The notes: a model not told the origin generated them from the sequence alone. DNA of 64,000 bases from Verrucomicrobiaceae bacterium (GCA_016713035.1 JADJPW010000002.1:806001-870000), one strand, 5' to 3'; positions 19,235-29,100 are shown, numbered from the stretch's first letter. Made by a program: numbers and translations.

Positions 19235-19603
19235 ATGCTTCAAATGGAATCCGAAATCCCGATCGCCGACAATACCGGCGCTCGCATGGCCGAAATGATC
19301 GGCGTGCTCGGCAAGAAAAACACCCGTTTCGCCTTTGTCGGCGACATCATCACGGCTCACGTCCGCGAATCTACGCCGACTGCTGCTGTAAAGAAGGGTG
19401 AAGTCATTCGTGCTGTCGTCGTGCGCACTGCGCACCCGATCCGCCGCAATGACGGCTCCATCCTCCGTTTTGACAAAAACGCCATCGTCGTCATCGACAA
19501 GGACAACAACCCCAAGGGCACACGTATCTTCGGCCCTGTCGCCCGTGAATTGCGCGATAAGAACTTCATGAAGATCGTCTCCCTGGCCCCCGAAGTGCTC
19601 TAA
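19235..19603 (+). CDS. rplN: 50S ribosomal protein L14
   Basis: 122 residues, the standard length. It lies at the intersubunit bridge. MLQMESEIPIADNTGARMAEMIGV, KKGEVIRAVVVRT and FDKNAIVVIDKDNNPKGTRIFGPVARELR are canonical. GGAGG lies about 10 bases before the ATG as a strong ribosome-binding site. It ends 8 bases before rplX. Confidence 0.98.
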   Translation: MLQMESEIPIADNTGARMAEMIGVLGKKNTRFAFVGDIITAHVRESTPTAAVKKGEVIRAVVVRTAHPIRRNDGSILRFDKNAIVVIDKDNNPKGTRIFGPVARELRDKNFMKIVSLAPEVL

Positions 19604-19611
19604 TTTTACTC

Positions 19612-19892
19612 ATGAAAACCCACGTCAAAAAAGGCGACACCGTCACCGTCATCACCGGCGAGCATAAAGGCAGCCAGGGCACCGTCCTGCGTGTGCTCCT
19701 GCTAAAGGCCGCGTTCTGGTCGAAGGCGTCAACATGATCAAAAAGGCTGTCAAGCCGACGCAGCAGAACCAGCAAGGCGGCTTCCAAGAGAAGGAAGCAC
19801 CCCTGGCTATCTCCAACGTCAAGCTGGCCGACGCTCCCAAAAAGGAGAAGAAAGCCCCAGCTAAGAAAAAGGCCGCGCCAAAGAAGAAATAA
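19612..19892 (+). pseudogene. rplX: 50S ribosomal protein L24, frameshifted
   Basis: L24 is one of two assembly initiators of the 50S subunit. The start MKTHVKKGDTVTVITGEHKGSQGTVLRV is typical, but the frame then reads LLLKAAFWSKAST and stops. From 19698 the correct continuation is in another frame: PAKGRVLVEGVNMIKKAVKP, then a region ending SNVKLADAP and a Lys/Ala tail to the stop at 19892. One missing base at about 19695-19697 (for example GTG-GCT read as GTGCT) explains it. Repaired length is about 92 residues. Because L24 is normally required for growth at normal rate, a sequencing error is the best explanation. Confidence 0.9.
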
Positions 19893-19932
19893 CCCTTTCA
19901 GGGCTGATTTCCTCCTCCCAACAAAGTCACCA

Positions 19933-19964
19933 AGCGGAGCCCTCATAGGCTCCGCTTTTTCTTT
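19933..19964 (+). terminator. Intrinsic terminator ending the ribosomal operon
   Basis: Arms AGCGGAGCC and GGCTCCGCT pair perfectly over 9 bases around a 6-base loop and are followed by a T-run. It lies about 40 bases after the rplX stop and marks the end of the ribosomal cluster before the rest of the spc genes would be expected. Confidence 0.9.
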
Positions 19965-20035
19965 CTGTCCTGACGAGGTGCTTTCACCCCGTTTGTTCAT
20001 TGCAGCGCATGCGGCTTGGTCTAGCCTCCTCGTCC

Positions 20036-21245
20036 ATGGATCAATACATCAGTCTTTTGGGGCTCGTCATCTTCATCGGGGCCGGCGTGGGGGTGCTCTG
20101 AGGCGCGGCGCTTGTTCCCATGGCGTGTGGTCTGCACTGGGGTGGCGCTTCAGTTCATTCTGGGGCTGCTTATTTTGCGCACGGATGCAGGGAAGGGGCT
20201 CTTTGAGTTTCTGGACCGCGCTTTCCGTCGTTTACTGGGTTTTGCGGATGAGGGGATCGAGTTCGTCTTTGGGAAAACGGATCAGCCGGTCGTCGCACTC
20301 ATCATTCTGGGCAGCATCATCCTTGTTTCTGCCTTATCCTCACTGCTTTACCACCTCGGTGTGCTTCAGCGTGTCGTGAGTGCCGCTGCATGGGTGATGC
20401 GCCGGATCATGGGGACGAGCGGTAGTGAAACCTTGGCTGCTGCTGCGAATATTTTCATGGGCCAAACGGAGGCCCCTTTGGTTATCAAGCCCTACCTCGC
20501 TGGCATGACACGTAGTGAGCTGATGTGCCTGATGGTAGGTGGCATGGCGACCATCGCAGGAGGCGTGTTGGCGGCGTATGTCTCCTTTGGCGTGTCTGCC
20601 GGGCACTTGCTCACGGCATCTGTGATGTCTGCACCAGCAGCGATCATGATGGCAAAGATTCTCCTTCCCGAAACGGAGGCGAGCGAGACTGCCGCGGGTG
20701 CGCAGCGCCCTATCGAGCGTGAGACGGTCAATAGTCTGGATGCATTGTGTCATGGCACGGCGGATGGCATGCGGCTGGCCATCAATGTCCTTGCCATGTT
20801 GGTCGCGTTTGTCGCCATCGTGGCCTTGGGGAATTACCTGCTCTCGCTAGGCCTGCGGATCTTCGGCCAAGATGTGCCTCAGCCACTCATGCTTTTGCTC
20901 AGTTGGATCAATGCACCTTGCGCCTGGTTGATGGGGGTGCCGTGGGAGGATTGTAACCGCGTGGGTGCTCTTTTGGGCGAGCGAGTGGTGCTGAATGAGT
21001 TCATGGCATACATGCATCTCGCGGATTCGGTGAAAAGTGCGTCCCTACAGCCTCGCAGTGCGCATATCGCCACTTATGCGCTGTGTGGGTTTGCCAATTT
21101 CGCCAGCATTGCCATCCAGATCGGTGGGATCGGGGCGCTCGTGCCAGAGCGGCGTGGAGAACTGGCCCAGCTTGGCCTTAAAGCGATGCTTGGGGGCTTG
21201 CTGGCGTGTTACTGCACGGCATGCGTCGCGGCGCTGGTGATGTGA
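20036..21245 (+). pseudogene. Concentrative nucleoside transporter (NupC/CNT family), frameshifted near the N-terminus
   Basis: CNT-family inner-membrane protein that imports nucleosides with protons or sodium. The ATG at 20036 gives MDQYISLLGLVIFIG and then meets TGA at 20099. The rest is in another frame from about 20084, AWGCSEARRLFPWRVVCTGVALQFILGLLILRT, running to 21245. Removing one C at 20082-20083 joins them into a normal CNT N-terminus. Downstream motifs are intact: AANIFMGQTEAPLVIKPYL, GGMATIAGGVLAAYVSFGV and WEDCNRVGALLGERVVLNEFMAYMHL. Repaired length is about 402 residues. A one-base insertion error is more likely than inactivation. Confidence 0.88.
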
Positions 21246-21305
21246 TTGTGCGCCTACGAGCCGCTTTGCGGCCTTGCGGCATCTTTTTCGGCTTGGAGAG
21301 GAGAA

Positions 21306-23144
21306 TTACTCGCCCCCGGTTGCAGTGCCGCTTTCTTTGGCTGTGGGCTTCACAGCGCTGGCGGCGATGTTTTTATCCTTTTTGGCTTTTTTGGTCTCCG
21401 GGGCGGATTTTCCACCTGCGGCGGGGAGGCTGGCTGGGCTGTCGATTTCGGCTTTTTTCGGCAGTGAAATGGCGACGTTTTCTCCGGGTTGTAGTCCATC
21501 ACGCACCTCGATGAATTCTTCGTTGAACTGGCCAGTGGTGATGGCGCGGCGTTGCAGGGCACCATCCGCACTGACGTAGCAGTAATGTTTGTCGTCTTGG
21601 TCCACTTCGATGGACTGCACGGGGACGTAGAGCACATCCGCGAGCTGGTTGATGATGATTTCGACTTTGGCGTTCATGCCAGGCTTGAGCCATGGGTGAA
21701 AGCCCTCGATATGCATGGTGGCGGGATAGACCTTCAAATTGGGCGTGTAGCGGCTGCTGCTGCTGTCTGGGAGAATGGCGAGCTCGGCGACTTTGCCTTG
21801 GAGCACTTTTCCGGGCTCTGCATCGACTCGGACGAGCACTGGTTGGCCGATGTGGACTTTTTTGACTTGGGATTCGTGGATGTTCACTTTGACGCCCATC
21901 TGGCTCATATCCGGTATGGTGAGGATGGTCTGGCGGAAGCGGACGCTGATGCCTTCTTCGATGCTGTTGTTGTAGTTGTAGGAGGAGGAGGCATTGAGAT
22001 CACCGTAGGCGACGAGGCCTGGTTGAGTGGCTTTGATGACGCAGGCCTTGAGCTGGCGCTCCAAGTCATCACGCTGGGCGATTTCCATCTCATGGCGGCG
22101 CTTGGCCGTGTTGAAGCGTGTTTCGGATTGTGCCATGCGGCTGCGATTTTCACGGATGGTGCGTTGGAGCTTGTTGATGTCCTCGCGGTAGGCGGAGATG
22201 AGGGTGGAGCACTGTTTGTTGAACTCGTAGTTTTTGAAGAGGTGCAGATTGGTCTCTGCGGTCTTCACGGAGAGAGCTACTTTTTCATAAGTGACCTGAT
22301 CGTTTTCGAGTTGGGCTTTGGTGATGTAGCCGCGGGAGTTGAGGCGGGTGGAGGCCTCCACTTTTTGTTGTGCGACGGCCAGCTCAGATTTGCGCACGAG
22401 TAGCTCGTCACCGAGCTGGCGGAGCTTCTGCTGGGCCTCACCGTCGCCAGCCGTTTTGGAGTCTAGGAATGCACTGAAGTCGATGATCGTGCTGGTGGGC
22501 TTGAGCGCGGGTGCAGGGGTGGATTTGGCGGCAGTTTTGGGTTTGCCAGCGTCTGGATCGACGGGTGTATCTGCCTGGGTTTCGAGCACGGCGGCGTATT
22601 TTTCAAAGTCAGCGGCGTTTTTGGGCAATCCTGCTTTTTGGAGGATCGCGGCGGTCACTTCTCGCCCGAGGTATTTCTCAAAATCCATGAGTGCAAAGAT
22701 GGCGAGCTCTTTGGTAGCACGGACGAGGCTCTGGTTTTCACTCTTTTGGATTTCACGGGCCTGATCGGCGTCGATGTAGTTTGAGACAGTCGTTTGGAAT
22801 TCGATCTCGTGTGTCTGGATGCGCTGTTTGACCTCGGTGTCATCGAGCTCGACGAGGACTTTGCTGCTTTTGACATCCTCGTCAGTGATAAGGTAGCCTT
22901 CGGGGATGAGGGAGAGGATTTTGGTGGGGATTTCGATCTCGGATTTGATCTCGAGATTCTGGAGGGCGCGGATTTCACCGCCCTGGAGCACATTGATGAG
23001 GAGGTCTCCACGCTCGACAGGGCGTGTAGGGATATCTGCGACACCCGCCGTGGAGGGGAAGAACCACGTCCACCCCATGTAAACAGCCGCCGCACTGAGG
23101 GCGGCGAGTGTGATCCAGGTTATGGTTTTTCCTTTCTTCATCAT
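21306..23144 (-). CDS. Periplasmic adaptor (HlyD/MacA-like membrane-fusion protein)
   Basis: 612 residues from the ATG at 23144, whose first bases overlap the stop of the upstream TolC-like gene (ATGA), implying coupled translation. One N-terminal membrane segment (TWITLAALSAAAVYMGWTWFF) is followed by a short lipoyl half, then a long alpha-helical hairpin region at about 110-390. That region contains a Pro/Ala/Lys linker (about 205-230). The second lipoyl half is at VIKATQPGLVAYGDL, and the beta-barrel region reads QPVLVRVDAEPGKVLQGKVAEL and PGMNAKVEII. The tail is Lys/Ala-rich. It should link an inner-membrane pump to the TolC partner, but no pump gene follows. Confidence 0.88.
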   Translation of the reverse strand: MMKKGKTITWITLAALSAAAVYMGWTWFFPSTAGVADIPTRPVERGDLLINVLQGGEIRALQNLEIKSEIEIPTKILSLIPEGYLITDEDVKSSKVLVELDDTEVKQRIQTHEIEFQTTVSNYIDADQAREIQKSENQSLVRATKELAIFALMDFEKYLGREVTAAILQKAGLPKNAADFEKYAAVLETQADTPVDPDAGKPKTAAKSTPAPALKPTSTIIDFSAFLDSKTAGDGEAQQKLRQLGDELLVRKSELAVAQQKVEASTRLNSRGYITKAQLENDQVTYEKVALSVKTAETNLHLFKNYEFNKQCSTLISAYREDINKLQRTIRENRSRMAQSETRFNTAKRRHEMEIAQRDDLERQLKACVIKATQPGLVAYGDLNASSSYNYNNSIEEGISVRFRQTILTIPDMSQMGVKVNIHESQVKKVHIGQPVLVRVDAEPGKVLQGKVAELAILPDSSSSRYTPNLKVYPATMHIEGFHPWLKPGMNAKVEIIINQLADVLYVPVQSIEVDQDDKHYCYVSADGALQRRAITTGQFNEEFIEVRDGLQPGENVAISLPKKAEIDSPASLPAAGGKSAPETKKAKKDKNIAASAVKPTAKESGTATGGE

Positions 23145-24826
23145 TTTCCCTTGGGTTTCTCGCGTTTTAATACGTCCACCCATGAACCATCTTTCTCAAT
23201 AAAGAGAACTCCCATGTCCCGCCATAGCTGAAGTCGGGCGAGATTATGATTGATGCGGGTGGAGACCATGAGATCGCGGCTCGTATTTATGTCACGCTGG
23301 GCCTCGACGAGGTCGCGTGCGGTGCCTTGGCCGACAGCGGTGAATTCCTCTTCCGCCTGTAGGCGGCGCTGGCTGATCTCCATGCCCTTGAGGGCGAACT
23401 CGTACTGCTTGCGTGCTACTTCCAAGTCACGCCAGCGGGTGCGCACGTCGTTGCGGATTTGTTCCTCGGCGAGCTCGAGTTCACGGCGGGCACGCTGCTC
23501 AGCGATCATGGCGGCGCGGAGGTTGTTGCGCTCGGGTTTGAGATTGAGATTGAAGTCACTGGTGAGACCCACGGTGGCCCCGCGATTGCCGGTCTGGAGC
23601 TGGAAGTCATTGCGGTTCGGATCATCAAGGGTGCGCTGGGAGGCTATGATATTGAGCCCTGGTAGTGTATCCTGTTTGGCGATGAGGATCTTCCGCGTGG
23701 TATCCTCCACACGGTCGCGTTGATTCCAAAGGTCGAGCCTCGTCGTGAGGGCCGTCTGGAGTGCCTCATCGAGCGTGCCGGGTGGAGGCAGGATCTGGAG
23801 CGAGTCCAGGTCCTTGTAGTTCAGGACGATGCGCTCCGTCACTGGCAGGCCCAGAGTGATCTTTAGGTCATCAAGCTGCTGCTCGTAGTTGCGGATGGCG
23901 TTAATCCAGATGCGCTCAAAATTGAGCTGTGCCTGCAGGAGCTGACCGAGCGAGGAATAGGTGCCCTGGCCATTGGCGATCATCGTTTTTTGCCGCTCCA
24001 CCGTGTTATTGAAGCTCAGGAAACCGAGGTGCGCATTCTTTGCTGTCTCGCGGCTCTGAATAGCACGGAAATACTGCGTGGCCACATCCACGGCGAAGGC
24101 CTTTCTTTGCTGCGTGAAGGCGCGGATGGCATAAAGAACGGAGCGCTCGCCCTGTGTCAGCGCCTCCGAAGCGGCAAGATAGCCGCCACCTCGCAGGAGC
24201 GGCTGCGTCAGGGTGAAAGCGAGCCGTGAATTCCCCGAGTCGAGTCCCCCGGTGATGAAGCGCACAAAGTCCGTCGTCAAATCCGCCGCCAATCGTGCCC
24301 CCGTGCGTGTGAGCATCCCCAGGCCGAAATCGCCACTGGTGGTCAGCGTGCCCGTATTCACCAGCGTATTGACCCCATTGGTGACTTTGGAACGGTCGAG
24401 CGTGCTAGCACCGCCGCCGCTGAAGATCGGCGTGTAATTTTGCCGTGTGAGAGTCAGATCCAGCGCGGCGAGATACACGACCTCCTTTTGCAAAAGGTAG
24501 CCCCGATTCCGATGCACCGCGAAATCCAGCGCATCTGCCAGCGAGATGACGCGGGCATCTTTCTCCACGTTGGCACGCTCGCCCAGGAAATCGACGGTTT
24601 TGCTGTTCTTCGTCAGCTTCGCCATATTCGCTGGCGGCGGTGGGGTGATGTCCATCAGGTGCTGACCAGAGTTCGGTACCTTGCTGGTCTTTTTCTTCAG
24701 CAGGCTAAAGACCTCCTTATCGGCCCAGGAGCGGTATTTTGCACCTGTGCAGCTGCACACCGCCACACAGACCACCGCGAGCAAAGCGGCGGATCGAAAT
24801 GGGCGGGAAAGTGAGGGGAAAACCAT
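23141..24826 (-). CDS. TolC-like outer membrane efflux lipoprotein
   Basis: 561 residues with an N-terminal signal and a cysteine in AVCSCTGAK that fits a lipobox. Two TolC repeats follow. The first holds SLADALDFAVHRN, a beta-strand region and long helices (AVDVATQYFRAIQSRETAKNAH). The second holds LDEALQTALTTRLDLWNQRDRVED, LNLKPERNNLRAAMIAEQRARRELELAEE and ARDLVEAQRDINTSRD. It forms the outer-membrane duct of a tripartite exporter. It is first in a two-gene operon with the adaptor. The start lies near a G9 run at 24873-24881, in the gap shared with the divergent methyltransferase. Confidence 0.9.
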   Translation of the reverse strand: MVFPSLSRPFRSAALLAVVCVAVCSCTGAKYRSWADKEVFSLLKKKTSKVPNSGQHLMDITPPPPANMAKLTKNSKTVDFLGERANVEKDARVISLADALDFAVHRNRGYLLQKEVVYLAALDLTLTRQNYTPIFSGGGASTLDRSKVTNGVNTLVNTGTLTTSGDFGLGMLTRTGARLAADLTTDFVRFITGGLDSGNSRLAFTLTQPLLRGGGYLAASEALTQGERSVLYAIRAFTQQRKAFAVDVATQYFRAIQSRETAKNAHLGFLSFNNTVERQKTMIANGQGTYSSLGQLLQAQLNFERIWINAIRNYEQQLDDLKITLGLPVTERIVLNYKDLDSLQILPPPGTLDEALQTALTTRLDLWNQRDRVEDTTRKILIAKQDTLPGLNIIASQRTLDDPNRNDFQLQTGNRGATVGLTSDFNLNLKPERNNLRAAMIAEQRARRELELAEEQIRNDVRTRWRDLEVARKQYEFALKGMEISQRRLQAEEEFTAVGQGTARDLVEAQRDINTSRDLMVSTRINHNLARLQLWRDMGVLFIEKDGSWVDVLKREKPKGK

Positions 24827-24993
24827 GCAGCAACAAGGCCGCGCAGCCGAGCTGCGAGACGATTAATAGTTTGGGGGGGGGCGAAATTACGATCTGCTAG
24901 CCCCGATTCTATCCCGTATCTACGCACCACCAGAAACCATGCACGAGAGCCTTGCATAGGAGCAGCGCTTGCGTCTTAAAATCCCCCCCTCGC

Positions 24994-25602
24994 ATGCACG
25001 ACTCCCCCCTCATCACTCCGGCCAACAGCATCCAGCAGGATCTAGCACGGCTACGCACGATGTTGCGCGAGTCGCTAGAGCCACATGTGCCCGCTCAGCG
25101 CCAAGACATGCGCATCCTCAATCTCGCCTGTGGCCGCTGTGACGAGGCAGAGACACTCATCCAGACCGGCAGCGAGCTCGCGCAAGGCGGCGCAGTGCAG
25201 ATGGTGGGCGCAGACATCCGCATCCGCGAAATCCGCCAGGCACGGGAAAACCACGCCAGCCTGCCAGCCGAGTTCCTCATCGAAGATGCCACCCAGATCA
25301 GCCGCCACAAAGAAATCGGCGACGACTTCAATCTAGTCTTCCTGCGCCACCAGAATTTCTGGCACGGACAGGACCTGTGGAAAAAAATCTTCGACCAAGG
25401 CATCGCCAAGCTGCGTCCAGACGGCATGCTCGTCATCACCAGCTACTTTGATGTCGAGCACCGACTCGCCCTACGTGCCCTAGAGGCTCTGGGCATGGAA
25501 GTCGTCAGCAACAAGCGCAACAAAGCCAGCCGCGCCCTCCAAGATGCCCCCGGCAAATCCGTGGACCGCTGGATCGCAGTGCTGCGCCGTAGGGAACAAT
25601 AA
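24994..25602 (+). CDS. Class I SAM-dependent methyltransferase
   Basis: 202 residues from the ATG at 24994 (MHDSPLITPANSIQQDL). A Rossmann-type methyltransferase fold is suggested by motif I ILNLACGRCDEAETL, a motif II-like VGADIR, the acidic IEDATQI, and DFNLVFLRHQNFW followed by LRPDGMLVITSYFD. The substrate is unknown. It is divergent from the tolC-adaptor operon and precedes the BlaI-like repressor by about 170 bases, with no obvious functional link. Confidence 0.75.
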   Translation: MHDSPLITPANSIQQDLARLRTMLRESLEPHVPAQRQDMRILNLACGRCDEAETLIQTGSELAQGGAVQMVGADIRIREIRQARENHASLPAEFLIEDATQISRHKEIGDDFNLVFLRHQNFWHGQDLWKKIFDQGIAKLRPDGMLVITSYFDVEHRLALRALEALGMEVVSNKRNKASRALQDAPGKSVDRWIAVLRRREQ

Positions 25603-25708
25603 AACGCACCCTCCTCAGAGGCCTGTGAGTGCGACCAGAGGCCGCCGCTTGTCGTCAACGTGCAGCAACAGTAAGCCGTGTTTATGGTAGGTTGGGCCGA
25701 AGCGGCCT

Positions 25709-25728
25709 TGTGTTGAAATATCAACACA
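25709..25728. promoter_or_regulatory. Operator copy 1 for the BlaI-like repressor (distal)
   Basis: TGTGTTGA-N4-TCAACACA, a perfect 8-base dyad with AATA at the centre. It is identical in arms to a second copy 41 bases downstream. A duplicated dyad flanking a promoter just upstream of a winged-helix repressor gene is the usual sign of autoregulation. Confidence 0.8.
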
Positions 25729-25734
25729 TAGTCC

Positions 25735-25761
25735 TTGACGGTTTTTCTATGTGTTGATAAT
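25735..25761 (+). promoter_or_regulatory. Promoter between the two operators
   Basis: TTGACG (-35 like) at 25735-25740 and GATAAT (-10 like) at 25756-25761, with a 15-base spacer. The -10 lies inside the second operator, so repressor binding would block polymerase. The short spacer lowers confidence in the exact -10 box. Confidence 0.6.
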
Positions 25762-25769
25762 TCAACACA
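25750..25769. promoter_or_regulatory. Operator copy 2 for the BlaI-like repressor (proximal)
   Basis: TGTGTTGA-N4-TCAACACA with TAAT at the centre, ending three bases before the repressor ATG. The arms match copy 1 exactly. The proximity to the start means no room for a conventional ribosome-binding site outside the operator. Confidence 0.8.
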
Positions 25770-25772
25770 TCT

Positions 25773-26159
25773 ATGTGGGACAGCAAAGCCTCCAAAAATG
25801 TCAGCCGGCGGGAACGCCAGGTGCTGGAAATCGTCATGCGGCGTGGCACGGCCACCGCCCGCGAAATCGAAGAGGACTTGCCTGATGCGCCGACGTATTC
25901 GGCGGTGAGGTCGATCCTGCGACTGCTGATCGAGAAGGAGCTGCTCGTGAAGACGCTCAATGGCCGCACCGACGAGTACACGCTGCCCATGCCAGCCGAG
26001 AAAGCACGCGTGAAGGCGCTGCACCAAATGGTGCATGATTTTTTCTCCAACTCCGTCGGCGCAGCCGCCATGGCGCTGCTCGGCGACCGTAAATCCAAAC
26101 TCTCCAAAGAGGAAGCCGATGAACTCATGAAACTCATCCAGGAGGCCCGCGAAAAATGA
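25773..26159 (+). CDS. BlaI/MecI-type winged-helix repressor
   Basis: 128 residues. The N-terminal winged helix is RRERQVLEIVMRRGTATAREIEEDLPDAPTYSAVRSILRLLIEKELL, with TYSAVRSILRLL as the recognition region. The C-terminal dimerisation helices read VHDFFSNSVGAAAMALL and LSKEEADELMKLIQEAREK. In the BlaI/BlaR1 system such a repressor is removed after the coupled M56 receptor senses a signal. Its stop overlaps the receptor start (ATGA at 26156), so the two are co-translated. Two identical operators lie directly upstream. No beta-lactamase gene is near, so the controlled process is unknown. Confidence 0.92.
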   Translation: MWDSKASKNVSRRERQVLEIVMRRGTATAREIEEDLPDAPTYSAVRSILRLLIEKELLVKTLNGRTDEYTLPMPAEKARVKALHQMVHDFFSNSVGAAAMALLGDRKSKLSKEEADELMKLIQEAREK

Positions 26160-29100
26160 ACCCCTTCTACACTTTCATCCACACTTGGCTGATCGGCGGC
26201 CTCACTTATCCGGCACTGACTTTCCTGCTCAGCGCTGCACTGAAAAGCAGCGCCATCGTGGTCTTCACTCTCGGCCTCACCGTCGTGATGCGGCGTAAGC
26301 CCGCGCTCGCTCGGCTTTGGGCATGGCGTGCCTGTGTCGCTTCCTTGCTCGGCGTGTTGCTCTGGGGCCTAGCTCCATCATGGCTAGATTCTTGGCGCAT
26401 GGATGTGCATGTCTATCCGACACGCCTGATGTCGCAGACGGTCAAACAAGCGCAATCCCTCGACATCTTGGGCAACGAGACAGCGACACAGCCGCCGGTC
26501 ATTTTGCCGCTGGCACCGCTGCTCGCGTATCGTGATGCAAACGAGATAGCCGTGCCGCTCACGGCGATGCGGAAAGGCTGGATGATCGAGATCGAGGAAC
26601 GTGTCTTCCACGTCTGGTGGAGCGTGGCGTTGCTCCTGCTCGCGTGGCGGGTGTTTCGGGCTATGTGCGGCCATTTTTGGCTGCGGCGGCATTCAGAGGA
26701 GTTCTTGAATGGCACGGAGCATCGATTGGTGCGCGGATTGATGTCACCTGTGGTTACAGGCTGGCGAAAAGCACAAATTTGGCTGCCAACTGAAGCGGCG
26801 CAGTGGCATGTGGCGAAACTGCGTGCCGTAGTCCTGCATGAGATGGCGCATCACGCACGGCATGATGCCACGTGGCAGTGGCTCGGCTGGTTCACCACCG
26901 CTGTTTGGTGGTGGAATCCGCTCGCTTGGCTAGCACTGAGCCGCCTGACTGCCGAGGCCGAGCTGAGCGCGGATGAGAGTGCATTACAGCAAAACATAAC
27001 CGCCACGGATTACGCTCAGGTACTGGTAGAGATTGCTGCTGGCAGTGAGCTGGGAACACCTGCGGCCGGTGTGGCTATGCTGGGACGCGGAGGCGTAAAA
27101 AATCGCGTAAAGTCGCTTTTGCGCGGCGTGGGCCGATCCAGCGTTTTTGACTTCAAAGCCCGATTTGCTCTTCTTTTGGTCGGATTCGCCGCTGTGATGG
27201 CCGCAGGCGTGGAAGTGCGGCATGTTTATCAGAAGGAAAAACCAACCGATCCGCTCACGGAGGCAGAAAAAGCCCTCGTCGAGCGTGCGCTGGCCATTCT
27301 GGAGACTCAAGTAACAAAACTCGCCCGCGTGCATGTGAAGCTCACTGAGTCCTGGAGCGTCGAAGGCAAAGAACCGAAAAGCAGCCCACGTCCCAGCGTG
27401 ATCGAGGCATGGGTGGATGCGCCAGCCAAGCAATCTCGGGCAGAATATCGCCCCCGCGTCACTGAATGGAATGCGGGTGCTGCTCCCTGGTATATCAAAG
27501 ACGAAACCGAGGCCACGGATGGCCTGCGAGGCTGGAGCTATGAAGGCACTGAAACCGATGAAGTTCGCTTCAGCAAAGATCCCAGCTTTGCATTTTTCTC
27601 GTTTTGGGAGAGCGGTTCAAATAGCCGCGAGCTGTTGATCTCCTTGCAGCAAATGAAGTCCAGCGGCAGCAAAAAATTTTCTCTTTCGAGCTTTCTCATT
27701 CGCGAAACAGAAGGTCGCATCCAGATCGAACGCAGAGCCAGCCAGCATCCCAAAAACGAGCTTTGGGAAATCGACACGGAAAAGCGTGGGCTGGTTCTGT
27801 ATCGTGAAACATTCCCCAATCGCCCCGAGCCGTATTCAAGTGAATGGTCGGTTCTCGCGTGGGGATCGCTAAATGACGGCACGCCTTATCCTGCCCGCAG
27901 AGAGCAAAAAAATCACTCTAGCGATGGTTTGGACACCTACACGCGACAGGTGAATTCGATCGAGACGATTCCTAGCATTCCGCCTGTGATGCTGGCTCCT
28001 CCCGAGAAAGCAGACTCACACTTTGTCTCCAAAGACGGTGTGCACCGACACGGCGAGTGGCTGGAAGCGCGGTTTGTTCATGCGAAGACGGGAAAATCGG
28101 TGCCGGAGGTGAAGGTGCATTTTGCTATTAACCAAGCAGAGCGCACCGAGCTTATCAGCGATGCCAATGGCGTGCTGCGCCTCCCGCTCCCGAAGGATGA
28201 AGTCAGATATTTGCGCTACTGGGGCATGAAGCCGGGTTTTGTGATGCAGTCCGTGCAATGGCGTCGCTACGGCGATCCGCTGAATCTGCCGGAAACCTAT
28301 GAAACGAAGCTCTTTCCGGCCGGGAAGCCGATTGGGGGCATAATTGCCGATGTAGCGGGCAAGCCGGTACAGGGAGCCAAAGTATTCATCTTTCACACTG
28401 GCGGTGAAAGGACTTGGGGCGTCTTTGCGGACATTCATGCAAACACGGATCGCTACACTGCCACAGATGCGCAGGGGAAATGGTCGATGAAAGGATTCCC
28501 GGAGGATTTGAGCGGATTGAGCATTCGGGTGGAGCATCCGAAATACAAGCGGGTATCCATCGGCTATGAAATGGCGAGCGGTCAGCCTTTGGAATCGCTG
28601 CGGGATGGCACCAGTCGCATTGTCTTGAAATCCGATGGCCTAGAAGTGGGCGGCGTGATCTCGGATACGAATGGTAAGCCGATTCCGAACTGCTCGGTGA
28701 CTATCACGGAAGACAAAAATGGCCGCTTTGATGAGCCAAACGCGAAAACCGATGCCACTGGCCGTTTCGCGGTGCTGATGCACGAGGCCGGTAAAGAGTG
28801 GTTCACCTTCGAGGCACCCGGATTTGCACCGCAGATGGTGGAGCTCGATGTGAATGCCGAGTCGGTGAAAAGACTGGTGGTGGTCACGTTGCAGCCCGCT
28901 GCGGTTTTCAAAGCCAAGGTGGTCAATGAGGCCGGCAAGCCGATGTCTGGCGTGCGCATGATCGCGGATCGCTGGCAAGAGAAGCGCACGCTATGGTTTG
29001 AGGGCGTTACCGATGTTGAAGGCCGCCTAGAATGGGCTGGAGCACCACCGGATACCGTGAAGTGGACTTTGCTGAGTTCGGATCGAGTGCTGCGTGACCT

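Noticed and set aside
19690..19740. Programmed ribosomal frameshift in rplX
   Set aside because: No slippery heptamer or downstream stimulatory hairpin was seen, and rplX is not known to use recoding.
20099..20101. Selenocysteine reading of TGA in the nucleoside transporter
   Set aside because: The downstream homology is in another frame, so recoding the TGA would not restore the protein.
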